64,000 nucleotides of DNA. Origin: Chloroflexi bacterium TSY. Its GTDB lineage: Bacteria > Chloroflexota > Anaerolineae > Caldilineales > Caldilineaceae. Positions 55,556-64,000 of the stretch are shown piece by piece (within the stretch, counting starts at the first letter, position 1; each line of letters starts with the position of its first letter). The notes beneath the pieces are model-generated. The model was given only the letters and a program-made list of their open reading frames with translations, was not told the DNA's origin and ran no database searches. The stretch is taken from positions 26,308-90,307 of the forward strand of contig JAHBNG010000055.1 in the NCBI GenBank assembly GCA_019217005.1, read 5' to 3'. Made by a program: the position numbers and the translations under genes.

Positions 55556-56508
55556 TCATGAATGAAAATAGGTGAAATGGGAGTCAATGAGAGAGCGAAG
55601 AAAGGAGTCATTGACAAATTTGAGATTGTGAGTCCATTCAAAGATGGCAACATATTGGGCAAGATAACGTTTATGAACACCCCGAAAGGGACGCAGAAAA
55701 TTGCGTAGACCAGTCCAAATGCCTTCCATGGTGTTGCAGTGAACTTCCCGAATGCCGTCGCCATCATCATCGCGAGCCCATTCGTACCGGGAGTGACAAA
55801 CAGTGGCATGAGAGCGACCAGTCTCCGCAATGGGATTGTAGGCGTTGCACTCGTCGGTATAGAGAGTGGTGCCAGGGAGAGAGCAAGCAACAACTAAAGG
55901 AACAATGGTTGCTTGTTGTGTGTTGTCACAGACCGTGAACTGGACTTGGCCAGAGGTTCGTCCCACAACGCCCAGAATCGGTGGTCGGTCGTTCTCCATC
56001 GTCCCTCGTCCACGGCGCTTGTTGGCTCGAGGTCTGGGCGGGTCATCTGGATCGGGATGGTAATCGCCTTTCTCTCCTGCATTCTGGTACAGTTCATCGG
56101 CTTCAGCTACAGAATCGCGAAAAAGGGGGAAGCGGCTGCGGCTTGGAGCAACGCCGTATTCTGGATCCGATGGCGACGCTCCAACAACGTACTATAGTTC
56201 AGAGACAGTTCCTCTGATAGATGCAGCGTTGGTGTCCCTTGAATGATGCCTCGCATCACTAAGACTATCGTCACACAATTGTAATGCGTTCCAGACCAGA
56301 CTGTATTCGTAAAGGCATCGTATACTTTGCCGCATTCTCGGCATCTGTACTTATTCCCCGGGGCTCGCTCTCGACTGTGAGGCGCTTGCCCTTCTGGCAA
56401 TCTATGTCCATCTGGACATTGCATCCCTTCTGGATGCAAGATCTCTAACAATCTCTCATAACAGCCTTCTTCGCTCATCAGTTCTTGGATCGGATATCGC
56501 ATTTTCAT
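55556..56508 (-). pseudogene. IS1595 (ISXO2-like) transposase, frameshifted
   Basis: N-terminal zinc ribbon (MQCPDGH and YRCRECGKVYD) and helix-turn-helix lie in one frame from ATG 56508. A single indel in the A5/G5 run near 56128-56138 moves the rest to another frame: RDSVAEADELYQNAGEKG (first Asp), LYTDECNAYN (second Asp), VHCNTMEGIWTGLRNFLRPF (N-x-E region). All ISXO2 catalytic motifs are present, so only one change breaks it. Terminal repeats were not found, so the IS limits are unknown. Confidence 0.8.
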
Positions 56509-56557
56509 GGCTCTTTTTCTCTTTTCTTTTTTCTCATTGACCTCTTTCCCTATTTTA

Positions 56558-58045
56558 CTTTACTTTCTGGTAAAAGAAAAGAGATGAGGTGAGAAATGTG
56601 ACAAAAAGCGGTTAGCAGTTCATCCTAAAGGTAGAGAACCCAAAAAGGAGGAAGGAATGCTAACCGCGCCAGAAATAACTATAGCAGTACTGATGAATGT
56701 ATTGCAAGTAACGCCGATGGGAACAAACGTAAATGTAATGCGTCTGATGTGGGCAATGCTGAATGGGTCGTTTCTGAAAAGTCGAGGAGCAATCCATAGC
56801 GCATTGAAAGAAAGCGGGTTTGAAGATGAGGAGCTCCGGCGAAGCTGGTGGAGCTTTCGATATGGATCATGGGATATCACAAGTCTGCTGGGGTCGTGGC
56901 AAGAAGAAGTGGAAAGGGGAATGGGAGGCAAAAAAGTTAGAAGGGTACCGAGTGAAAAGCATAGATATCACAGGGTTCTGGCGACCGAAGCTGCAAGGGA
57001 AAGTGAACCGACTCTATAACTCAACGGTTCGTCGGCATTGCCCGCTCATCTTTGGAGTGATGATAAGCTCGGGGGAGATAGGCGGGAAGCGAGTGCCACT
57101 GCTCAAGGCAATCATGAGATGCACGGTTGGAACAAAGGAAAGTGAGTTTCGGAAAAAGCTGCTGAAAGAGACGAAGAAATCACTGGAGTCAGACGAAGTG
57201 GCGGTGGTCGATGCCGGGTTTACAATCAGAGAAATGCTAGAAAGCGGCATAGACCGATTTGTCCTGCGGGAAGCCATTAACTGCACAGTGCGCCGCAATG
57301 AGTTCCCCAAACGCAAAGAAAAAGGCAGACCACCTGAATATGGTGATATTGTGCGTCCGCTCTCGCAGCTATAAGGGAAAGCGACTCGAGGCTACAACTC
57401 CGGACTCGTCTGGTCGCTTTCTCTATAGTGGTCGCCTGATTTGCTATCAAGCATGGCACAATCTCGTCCCCAGAACAACCAAGGTGGATACAGCCAACCG
57501 TACCTACTCGATTTACGTCATTCAGGATCCGGCCTACAACACACCTTTGGTTTTGGCGACCGTTATGACTTTGCAGCCTGAAACCATTTATCTTGTCTAC
57601 CTGGAACGCTGGCCTGTTGAACCTCCCCCCTTGGCTTCCAAGCAGATGATTGGCTTACATCGTCAATTTGTTCATGCCGATGAGGCTTGTTTCCGCTTAC
57701 CTGAACTGGGGCTGCTGGCTGGCAATCTTCTTTCCCATTTAGCCGCTTCTCTTCCTCCCATACCGACTGGCTACTGGGATCGAGAGCCTCAATCCACTCC
57801 CGGCAGGCTGCGCCGTGTTCTCTCGAGTGCTCTTTTCCAACTCCTGACCAACTCGACCCTGACTTTCGGAAAAGGCCTCGGTTTCACACCATTTCCTAAA
57901 GGCGTTCTCGCTCATCGCCGCCTCAATGCCGCTGCTTAAACTAGCCGAGCACTATTTTTACATTTTATCCCGTTTTTCAGGGTGGATTCTTTTTCCGCCC
58001 TTTCGGTTTGCCCTTTGTCACTCAAGCCTTTACCAGAAAGTAAAG
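56558..58045 (+). mobile_element. IS-A copy D
   Basis: Terminal repeats CTTTACTTTCTGGTAAA at 56558 and inverse ending at 58045. Subtype M like A2, sharing its 5-nt deletion, but without the 11-nt deletion. Flanks TTTTA and TATTT do not match as a duplication. Several homopolymer runs are one base shorter than in the 25-44 kb copies. Confidence 0.88.
56657..57939 (+). pseudogene. IS-A transposase, frameshifted (D), with full C-terminus
   Basis: Frame breaks at the 5-nt deletion near 56910, around 57030 (lost G and CG) and near 57363 (CT missing). The C-terminal part from about 57380 is continuous and reads [20 protein letters not shown] through to RRLNAAA, showing the sequence lost in the other six copies. 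Confidence 0.8.
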
Positions 58046-58116
58046 TATTTTCATACTTTTCACCTACTTTCATATATGAGCCAAAGATTTACATTTTGTT
58101 GCTCTTCTACGTGTTT

Positions 58117-58202
58117 AGTGCTTATCCGAAAAGTTCTGTGACGATGTATTCTTATTCGGGAATCTAGGCGGACTCACAACCACTTTTCGAATAGGTTCTT
58201 AG
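58117..58202. repeat. Repeat module P, copy 3
   Basis: TTATCCGAAAAGTTCTGTGA ... CACAACCACTTTTCGAATAG. Compare 27879-27960 and 36541-36625. It overlaps the end of the small membrane-protein remnant. Confidence 0.75.
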
Positions 58203-58613
58203 CCAACTTGCTATCGGTAGCAGCTAGATCCGCGCAAAATCTGAAAGTTCTCCGCCAGCAGATAGATAAAAAATAATGGCTGAGTCCACAGAGCCCAATC
58301 AGGGTAAGATTGAGGAAACGCTCTTTGAGCACCAATGTGGCTGTTACCGTCTCATCCTGACGTACAAGCCAGTCGGGTTGTGGGCAAGATTGAGCAGGAT
58401 AGCTAGGAATGCCGCCTAATACAAGGATAGGATGGATCACATTGAAGACGCCCAACTGATCCAGAAATCTGCCGATACCCATTATACCGAATGCACTCTG
58501 CAAGATACCTCCGTGATCAAGAGTAGAGCAGGAATCAGACAGATGAATCCTCCCAGCGCCAACAGCCGGGTGCGTTGCCGTGATTCAAAGTTTTGTAATG
58601 TTAGATAGTGCAT
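58174..58613 (-). pseudogene. Small hydrophobic protein, frameshifted
   Basis: Begins MHYLTLQNFESRQRTRLLAL at ATG 58613, with TGGAGGA 6-7 nt upstream. A frame change near 58505 leads to GILQSAFGIMGIGRFLDQLG and NVIHPILVLGGIP. Two or three helices in about 145 residues. The C-terminus runs into repeat P. Not assigned to a family. Confidence 0.5.
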
Positions 58614-59052
58614 GTTTGTCCTCCAGGTGTTTACTCTTTTGGTGCTTGATCAGTAAACGGCAATCGTGTCATTCTCGAGTGGAACGAAGGCTTGTGGATA
58701 GGATATAAGCTCGACAAACTTGGGTCAAGCACTTAAGTGCGCGCATTGATTCATCATGGGCCTCTAAACCCATCCATCTAAACCCTCATCTTGAACTTTG
58801 GTTAGATGATATCCACCAATTTAAGATATGCTCGAAATATATTCGAAACGATTTCTAGCATTCATTCATGACACGAACGACAGTTTCAAACGAGGCAATG
58901 ATGACAGACCAAAACAATCACCAGGTAGAGCGATATAAGCCTTTGCCCCATCGGTTTCTAACACTCGATTGTGTTTAAGTATCGCCCTGAACATGATTTT
59001 AACCGGTTCTCCCACTTTCTCGTATGATCTGTCAACTGATAGGAGCAATAAA
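58614..59052. other. Intergenic region, nothing recognised
   Basis: No convincing gene or repeat. Ends with ATAGGAGCAATAAA, the ribosome-binding site of the interrupted FAD oxidoreductase gene. Confidence 0.4.
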
Positions 59053-59068
59053 ATGAATAACAGTAAAA

Positions 59069-60550
59069 CTTTACTTTCTGGTAAAAGAAAAGAGATGAGG
59101 TGAGAAATGTGACAAAAAGCGGTTAGCGTTTCATCCTAAAGGTAGAGAACCCAAAAAGGAGGAAGGAATGCTAACCGCGCCAGAAATAACTATAGCAGTA
59201 CTGATGAATGTATTGCAAGTAACGCCGGTGGGAACAAACGTAAATGTAATGCGTCTGATGTGGGCGATGATGAATGGGTCGTTTCTGAAAAGTCGAGGAG
59301 CAATCCATAGTGGATTGAGTGAAAGCGGGTTTGAAGATGAGGAGCTCCGGCGAAGCTGGTGGAGCTTTCGATATGGATCATGGGATATTGCAAGCCTGCT
59401 CTCATCGTGGCAAGAAGAAGTGGAGTGGAAAGGGAATGGGAGGCAAAAGTTAGAAGGATACCGAGTGAAAAGCATAGATATCACAGGGTTCTGGCGACCG
59501 AAGCTGCAAGGGAAAGTGAACCGACTCTATAACTCAACGGCTCGTCGGCATTGCCCGCTCATCTTTAGTGATGATAAGCTCGGGGAGATAGGCGGGAAGC
59601 GAGTGCCACTGCTCAAGGCAATCATGAGATGCGAGGTAGGCACAAAGGAAAGTGAGTTTCGGAAAAGCTGCTGAAAGAGACGAAGAAATCACTGGAGTCA
59701 GACGAAGTGGCGGTGGTCGATGCCGGGTTTACAATCAGAGAAATGCTAGAAAGCGACGTCGACCGATTTGTCCTTCGGGAAGCGATTAACTGCACAGCGC
59801 GCCGCAATGAGTTCCCGAACGTAAGGAAAAGGCAGACCACCCGAATATGGTGATATTGTGCGTCCGCTCTCTCGATGCTATAGGGGAAAGCGACTCGAGG
59901 CCACAACTCCAGACTCGTTTGGTCAATTTGTCTATAGTGGTCGCCTGATTCGCTATCAAGCATGGCACAATCTCGTCCCCAGGACAACCAAGGTGGATAC
60001 AGCCAACCGCACCTATTCGATTTACGTCTTTCAGGATCCTGCTTATCACACACCTTTGGTTCTGGCGACCGTCATGGCACAAGCTGAAACCATTTATCTT
60101 TTATCTGGAGCGCTGGCCTGTTGAACATCCCCCCTTGGCTTCCAAGCAGATGATTGGCTTACATCGTCAATTTGTTCATGCCGATGAGGCTTGCTTCCGC
60201 TTACCTGAACTGGGGCTGCTGGCTGGCAATCTTCTTTCCCATTTAGCCGCTTCTCTTCCTCCCATACCGACTGGCTACTGGGATCGAGAGCCTCAAGCCA
60301 CTCGGCAGGCTGCGCCGCGTTCTCTCGAGTGCTCTTTTCCAACTCCCGACCAACTCGACCCTGACTTTCGGAAAAGGCCTCGGTTTCACACCATTTACCT
60401 AAAGGCGTTCTCGCTCATCGCCGCCTCAATGCCGCTGCTTAAACTAGCCGAGCACTATTTTTACATTTTATCCCGTTTTTCAGGGTGGATTCTTTTTTCC
60501 GCCCCTTTCGGTTTGCCCTTTGTCACTCAAGCCTTTACCAGAAAGTAAAG
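59069..60550 (+). mobile_element. IS-A copy E with TAAAA target duplication
   Basis: Perfect 17-bp terminal repeats. Direct repeats TAAAA at 59064-59068 and 60551-60555. Subtype V, no 11-nt deletion. Many runs are one or two bases shorter than in the other copies. Confidence 0.92.
59168..60442 (+). pseudogene. IS-A transposase, multiply frameshifted (E)
   Basis: Frame changes near 59435, 59550, 59665, 59815, 60080 and 60300, most at shortened homopolymers (for example GGCAAAAGTTAG for GGCAAAAAAGTTAG). The full C-terminal segment [18 protein letters not shown] is present. Confidence 0.8.
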
Positions 60551-61905
60551 TAAAAAGGAACATGCCTTGATTCTTGGCGGCAGCATGGCTGGTTTGCTAA
60601 CAGCTCGCGTCCTGAGCGAGCATTTCCAGCGTTACAATTCTTGAGAAAGATAAGCTGGAAGAGCGAAAGACACAGAAAAGGTGTCCCAAGGTCAGCAACT
60701 GCATATTGTGCTTGCGCAAGGGCTACAAATCATGGAGGAGTATTTTCCTGGCTTCACAGCCGAATTGGCCGCCGGGGTGCCATTGTCAGCAATGATCTCG
60801 CTCTGGATCTGCGCTGGTTCAGCAACGGCGGCTACCGTCCCCAAGCGGCGACAGGACTAAAGAGCGTCATGTTGACACGCCCGTTTCTCGAAGAAACGCT
60901 ACGACGCCAGGTAACCGCCATTTCCAATGTCCATATTGCCGACGACATGAAAGTGACTGGGCTGTGTATCAACAGGGATGGGACGCGAATTACTGGTGTG
61001 CACCTGGTCAGTCCAACAGAACTGAAGGCCGATTTGGTTATTGACACCACCGGACGCGGCTCCCGCAGCCCAGCGTGGTTGGCAGAGGTGGGGTATACCA
61101 AGCCAGAAATCGAGGAGATAAGCGTCAAGATTCGCTACGCTTCTCGTCTGTACCGTCGTCCTCGACAGTATCGCACCTCATCCTGACCAACGGTCAACCA
61201 CCCCATCAGGCGCGGGTCGGTATCGTGATGCCCATCGAAGGGCGGAGATCGTGACGCCATGGTCGAGGTGAGCAGAATCCATCCAGCGATGAGATGCAGT
61301 TCATGGCTCATATACAATCGCTCTCGAGACCGGATGTAGCCGAAGCAATAGCTGGTTTGGAGCCATTGAGCGATGTTGTCATGTTTAATGTTCCCAAGAC
61401 GCGCTGGCATCATTACGAAAAGCTTACCCACTTCCTGCCGGCTATCTGGTGCTGGGTGATGCCGTCTGCGCCCTGAATCCGGTCTATGGGCAGGGTATGA
61501 CATCGGCGGCGATGCAGGTGGTGGCGCTGGATCGCTTATTACAGAAACGGCCCCTGTCTGATACCTTCTGGCAGCCTTACTTTAAACAAATTGCCAAAGT
61601 AGTCAGCATACCCTGGCAGCTAACGACCAGTGAAGATTTTCTTTTCCCGCAGACCGAAGGGCCACCGCCCAAGACACCCGGTTTTATGACCGCTTATCTG
61701 GGCAAATTGGTGCAAGTCGTCAACCATGACGCGGAGGTATTCAAGGCGTTCTCCAACGTCCTACACCTGACCAAACCACCGGCCATACTGTTCCATCCAC
61801 GTATTGTCTGGCGCGTCCTGCGGACCAAACTTCAACCTACAATTCAAATGGAAACAGCTGCCACCAGCCAACAACCAATCGTAGAAACTATCCAATAGAC
61901 AAACC

Positions 61906-61989
61906 AATTAGACGCTGGACAAATGAGGAGGCACGCCCGTGCGGACCGGCACGAGGCGTGCCTACTGGTCCATTGTCCGACTTTTAATT
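61906..61989. repeat. Double hairpin after the FAD oxidoreductase gene
   Basis: Outer pairing GGACAAATG (61917-61925) with CATTGTCC; inner AGGCACGCC (61929-61937) with GGCGTGCCT (61955-61963). The outer arms resemble repeat R (GGACAATTGTCC). Could terminate the upstream gene. Confidence 0.55.
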
Positions 61990-62123
61990 GTTTTGTCCAT
62001 AAGAATAATCTTATGCCATTTGCCGTGAACGATGCGATACGCATTGACCATGAAACATAAGAATTATCCATTAATTTCCGCAACAGAAAGGTTCATGTTA
62101 TCCTTACGAGGAAATGAACCAAA

Positions 62124-64000
62124 ATGCGGATGTGCTATCAAATACGCGCAATTCCCCAGCAGATCACTCCGTTCATTGGCCGTGAGAAGGAATTGGCTGA
62201 ATTGACTCAACTGCTGGCCGAACCAGCTTGCCAACTGCTGACACTGGTTGGACCAGGCGGTATTGGCAAAACCCGACTGGCCACTGCCGCTGGGGCTCAT
62301 ACTGTTGCTGACGATGTTTACTTTGTCGCATTGCAACCAGTCCAGAATCATCAAGATCTTCTCCTGCGATTGCCTCCGCGCTTCATCTTTCACTAACTGG
62401 TCAAATATCTCCTGCTACACAAATTTATCAATTCCTGCAAGACAAAGAGTTCTTGCTGCTTTTGAGCATCTTCTTGAAAGCGCAGATCAAATCTCAGCGC
62501 TCCTGGGCAATGCCCTGCGCACAAAATTGCTCATCACCTCGCGCGAAGTTCTCAATTTGCAGAGAGTGGCTCTTTCCCGTACCGGGGATGTCGCTGCCAC
62601 CAGACACTCAGAAAGATGAAAGCAGTTTGCCTCACTCTGACGCTGTTGTCCTTTTGCCGAACGTGCCCGGAGAGTGCGCCACAACTTTGTATTGGGTGAG
62701 GAATACAACGAGGTAGTGGATATCTGCCGCTTGGTTGAGGGAATGCCGCTGGCGCTTGAACTGGCTGCTGCCTGGTCCAAAACAATGACCTGCCGGACCA
62801 TCGCTGCCGAAATTCGCCAAAATATCGATTTCTTGAGCACCGGCTGCGCAATGTGCCCGCGTCATCGCAGCATACAGACCATTTTTGATCAATCCTGGCA
62901 AATGCTGACCGCGGATGAGCAAAAATATATTCGGCTGTCGGTGTTTCGGGCGGTTTTCGTCGGGAGGCGGCTGAGCAGGTGGCGGAAGCAGATTTGGCAA
63001 CGCTGACCGGGTTTGTGGATCGATCATTACTGCACTGGAACCCCAGTGGACGCTACCAGATACACGAACTACTGCGCCAGTATGCAGCTGATCGACTGAC
63101 CCATACACCCGACGTTCTGATTGACAGCTGCCACGCCCACTGCACCTATTACGCTGCCCTGTTGCACCAACATTCTCTTGATTTACATGGAGGGAAGCAG
63201 TTAGAAGCGGCTGCAGACATTGAGGACGACCTGGATAATATCCGTGCCGCGTGGGCGTGGGCACTACAACATAAGCGACTGTCTGATCTGCGTCAGATGC
63301 TCAATCCCGTCGGGAACTATTTCCAACTGCGTGGTCGCTACCTGGACGGGATACAAATGTTAGAAATGGCCCTGGCGGAATTGGATGAAACCGATCCAGC
63401 AGCACAAGAGAATCTGGCGTTGCTGTTGGTGGGCTTGGCCTGGTATGCATTGCGTTTGGGGCAAATCGAGCGAGTACAATCGCTTTCCAAACAAAGCATG
63501 GCAATTTATAAGCGGGCGGATCTTCCCCTACCCCTGCCCGACAGCCACACGACTGATCCGGCTCTAACGTTGGGCAGTGCGGCAGCGGTTCTTGGTCATT
63601 ATGATGAGGCAGCAAGCTATTTTCAACAGGCACTACAGCGTAGTCAAAACCGAGCAGCCTTTGCCGGCAATGAGCAAACCGCCCGCTACCAGCTCGCCAA
63701 AGTCGCCGTGGCGCAGGGAGATTTTGCCACGGCACAGACGCATGCCCAAGCCGCTTTTGCCGTAGCGGAAAAGATACAAGATCACTGGTTTATGGCCTAC
63801 TGCCATTTGGTGTTAGGGCATGTGGCCCAGCAGTTGGGAAAATGGTCGTTGCGCGTCACCATTTTCAAGCAGGCTATGATTTGCGAGACGTTTGGCGACG
63901 CAGAGGAATGGCGATAGCACTGACCCATTTGGGCGAGATCGCCCTGCGAAAACGACCCAACCACAGCGAGAGTTATATAACCGCAGCATCACCCTCTTCC
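62124..64000 (+). pseudogene. STAND (NB-ARC type) ATPase with TPR repeats, multiply frameshifted, 3' end off the window
   Basis: IPQQITPFIGREKELAELTQ and LTLVGPGGIGKTRLA (P-loop, residues ~48-62) define the NB-ARC start. KLLITSREVLNLQ and RLVEGMPLALELAAAWS are the sensor and GxP regions. From about 63000 the frame is open to 63917, covering winged-helix and TPR-like repeats (ALQRSQNRAAFAGNEQTARY). Frame changes fall near 62390, 62440, 62565, 62650, 62850 and 62945, and again near 63840. Such proteins are signal-dependent switches or regulators; the ligand is unknown. Decay versus sequence error cannot be told apart here. Confidence 0.75.

Larger units (their letters stand above)
59053..61898 (+). 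pseudogene. FAD-dependent oxidoreductase interrupted by IS-A copy E
   Basis: ATG 59053 with AGGAG 8 nt upstream encodes MNNSK, then IS-A copy E interrupts. Removing the IS and one TAAAA restores an in-frame MNNSKKEHALILGGSMAGLL, a dinucleotide-binding N-terminus. The rest (60556-61898) has SVMLTRPFLEETLRRQV, ADLVIDTTGRGSRSP and YLVLGDAVCALNPVYGQGMT, typical of geranylgeranyl-reductase/halogenase-type flavoproteins. At least four further frameshifts occur (near 60640, 60705, 61140-61250 and 61440). It would be inactive unless some shifts are sequence errors. Confidence 0.8.

Overview
The window looks like part of a free-living, mid-GC, heterotrophic bacterial chromosome, most likely Chloroflexota (Caldilinea/Anaerolineae-like). 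This is an inference from gene content: two binding-protein sugar ABC operons without their own ATPase, an F420-type Ddn-like reductase, a secreted protein ending in a FLPLI-type tail, a STAND ATPase with a TPFIGRE-type start, many GT-C membrane proteins, and a very high load of insertion sequences and small palindromic repeats. No rRNA, tRNA or CRISPR array was seen.

Layout. 0-3 kb: an M16 peptidase, probably a lipoprotein, whose start lies off the left edge. 3.1-4.8 kb: IS110-type element 1 with a candidate bridge RNA. 5.2-13.1 kb (minus): a carbohydrate ABC operon (binding protein, permease with an in-frame stop, permease, Gfo/Idh/MocA dehydrogenase), then an AAA-like ATPase/PD-(D/E)XK gene coupled to a frameshifted deacetylase-like gene. 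13.2-14.8 kb: IS110-type element 2, also with a bridge RNA candidate and a decayed recombinase. 15.1-19.0 kb (minus): a second carbohydrate ABC operon with repeats between its permease and binding-protein genes. 19.4-24.9 kb (minus): GT39-like transferase, HTTM-like protein, asparagine-synthase-like protein and a second membrane protein whose 5' end is cut off by an IS.

24.9-43.7 kb is dominated by six copies of one ~1.49 kb DDE insertion sequence (called IS-A here). Two lie head-to-tail on minus, one is single on minus, and three lie head-to-tail on plus. Between them sit an FAD oxidoreductase, a Ddn-like reductase, a secreted repeat protein, a membrane protein, an SH3b lipoprotein and an MFS exporter. 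43.9-52.3 kb (minus): a DUF2723 membrane protein and a complete branched-chain amino-acid (Liv) ABC system. 53.2-55.0 kb: an S9 peptidase. 55.5-64 kb: an IS1595-like transposase remnant, two more IS-A copies, an FAD oxidoreductase interrupted by IS-A with a clear 5-bp duplication, and a STAND/TPR ATPase running off the right edge. Frameshifts are concentrated in this last part, and homopolymer runs are systematically shorter there, so some may be sequence errors.

The most interesting signals are non-coding: two IS110 bridge-RNA candidates with compensatory base changes and a segment matching the element's own end; a mosaic, tandemly arrayed IS family; a MITE nested inside another palindromic element with an 8-bp duplication; and at least five families of dispersed palindromic repeats. 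All similarity statements are by-eye comparisons; no database search was run.
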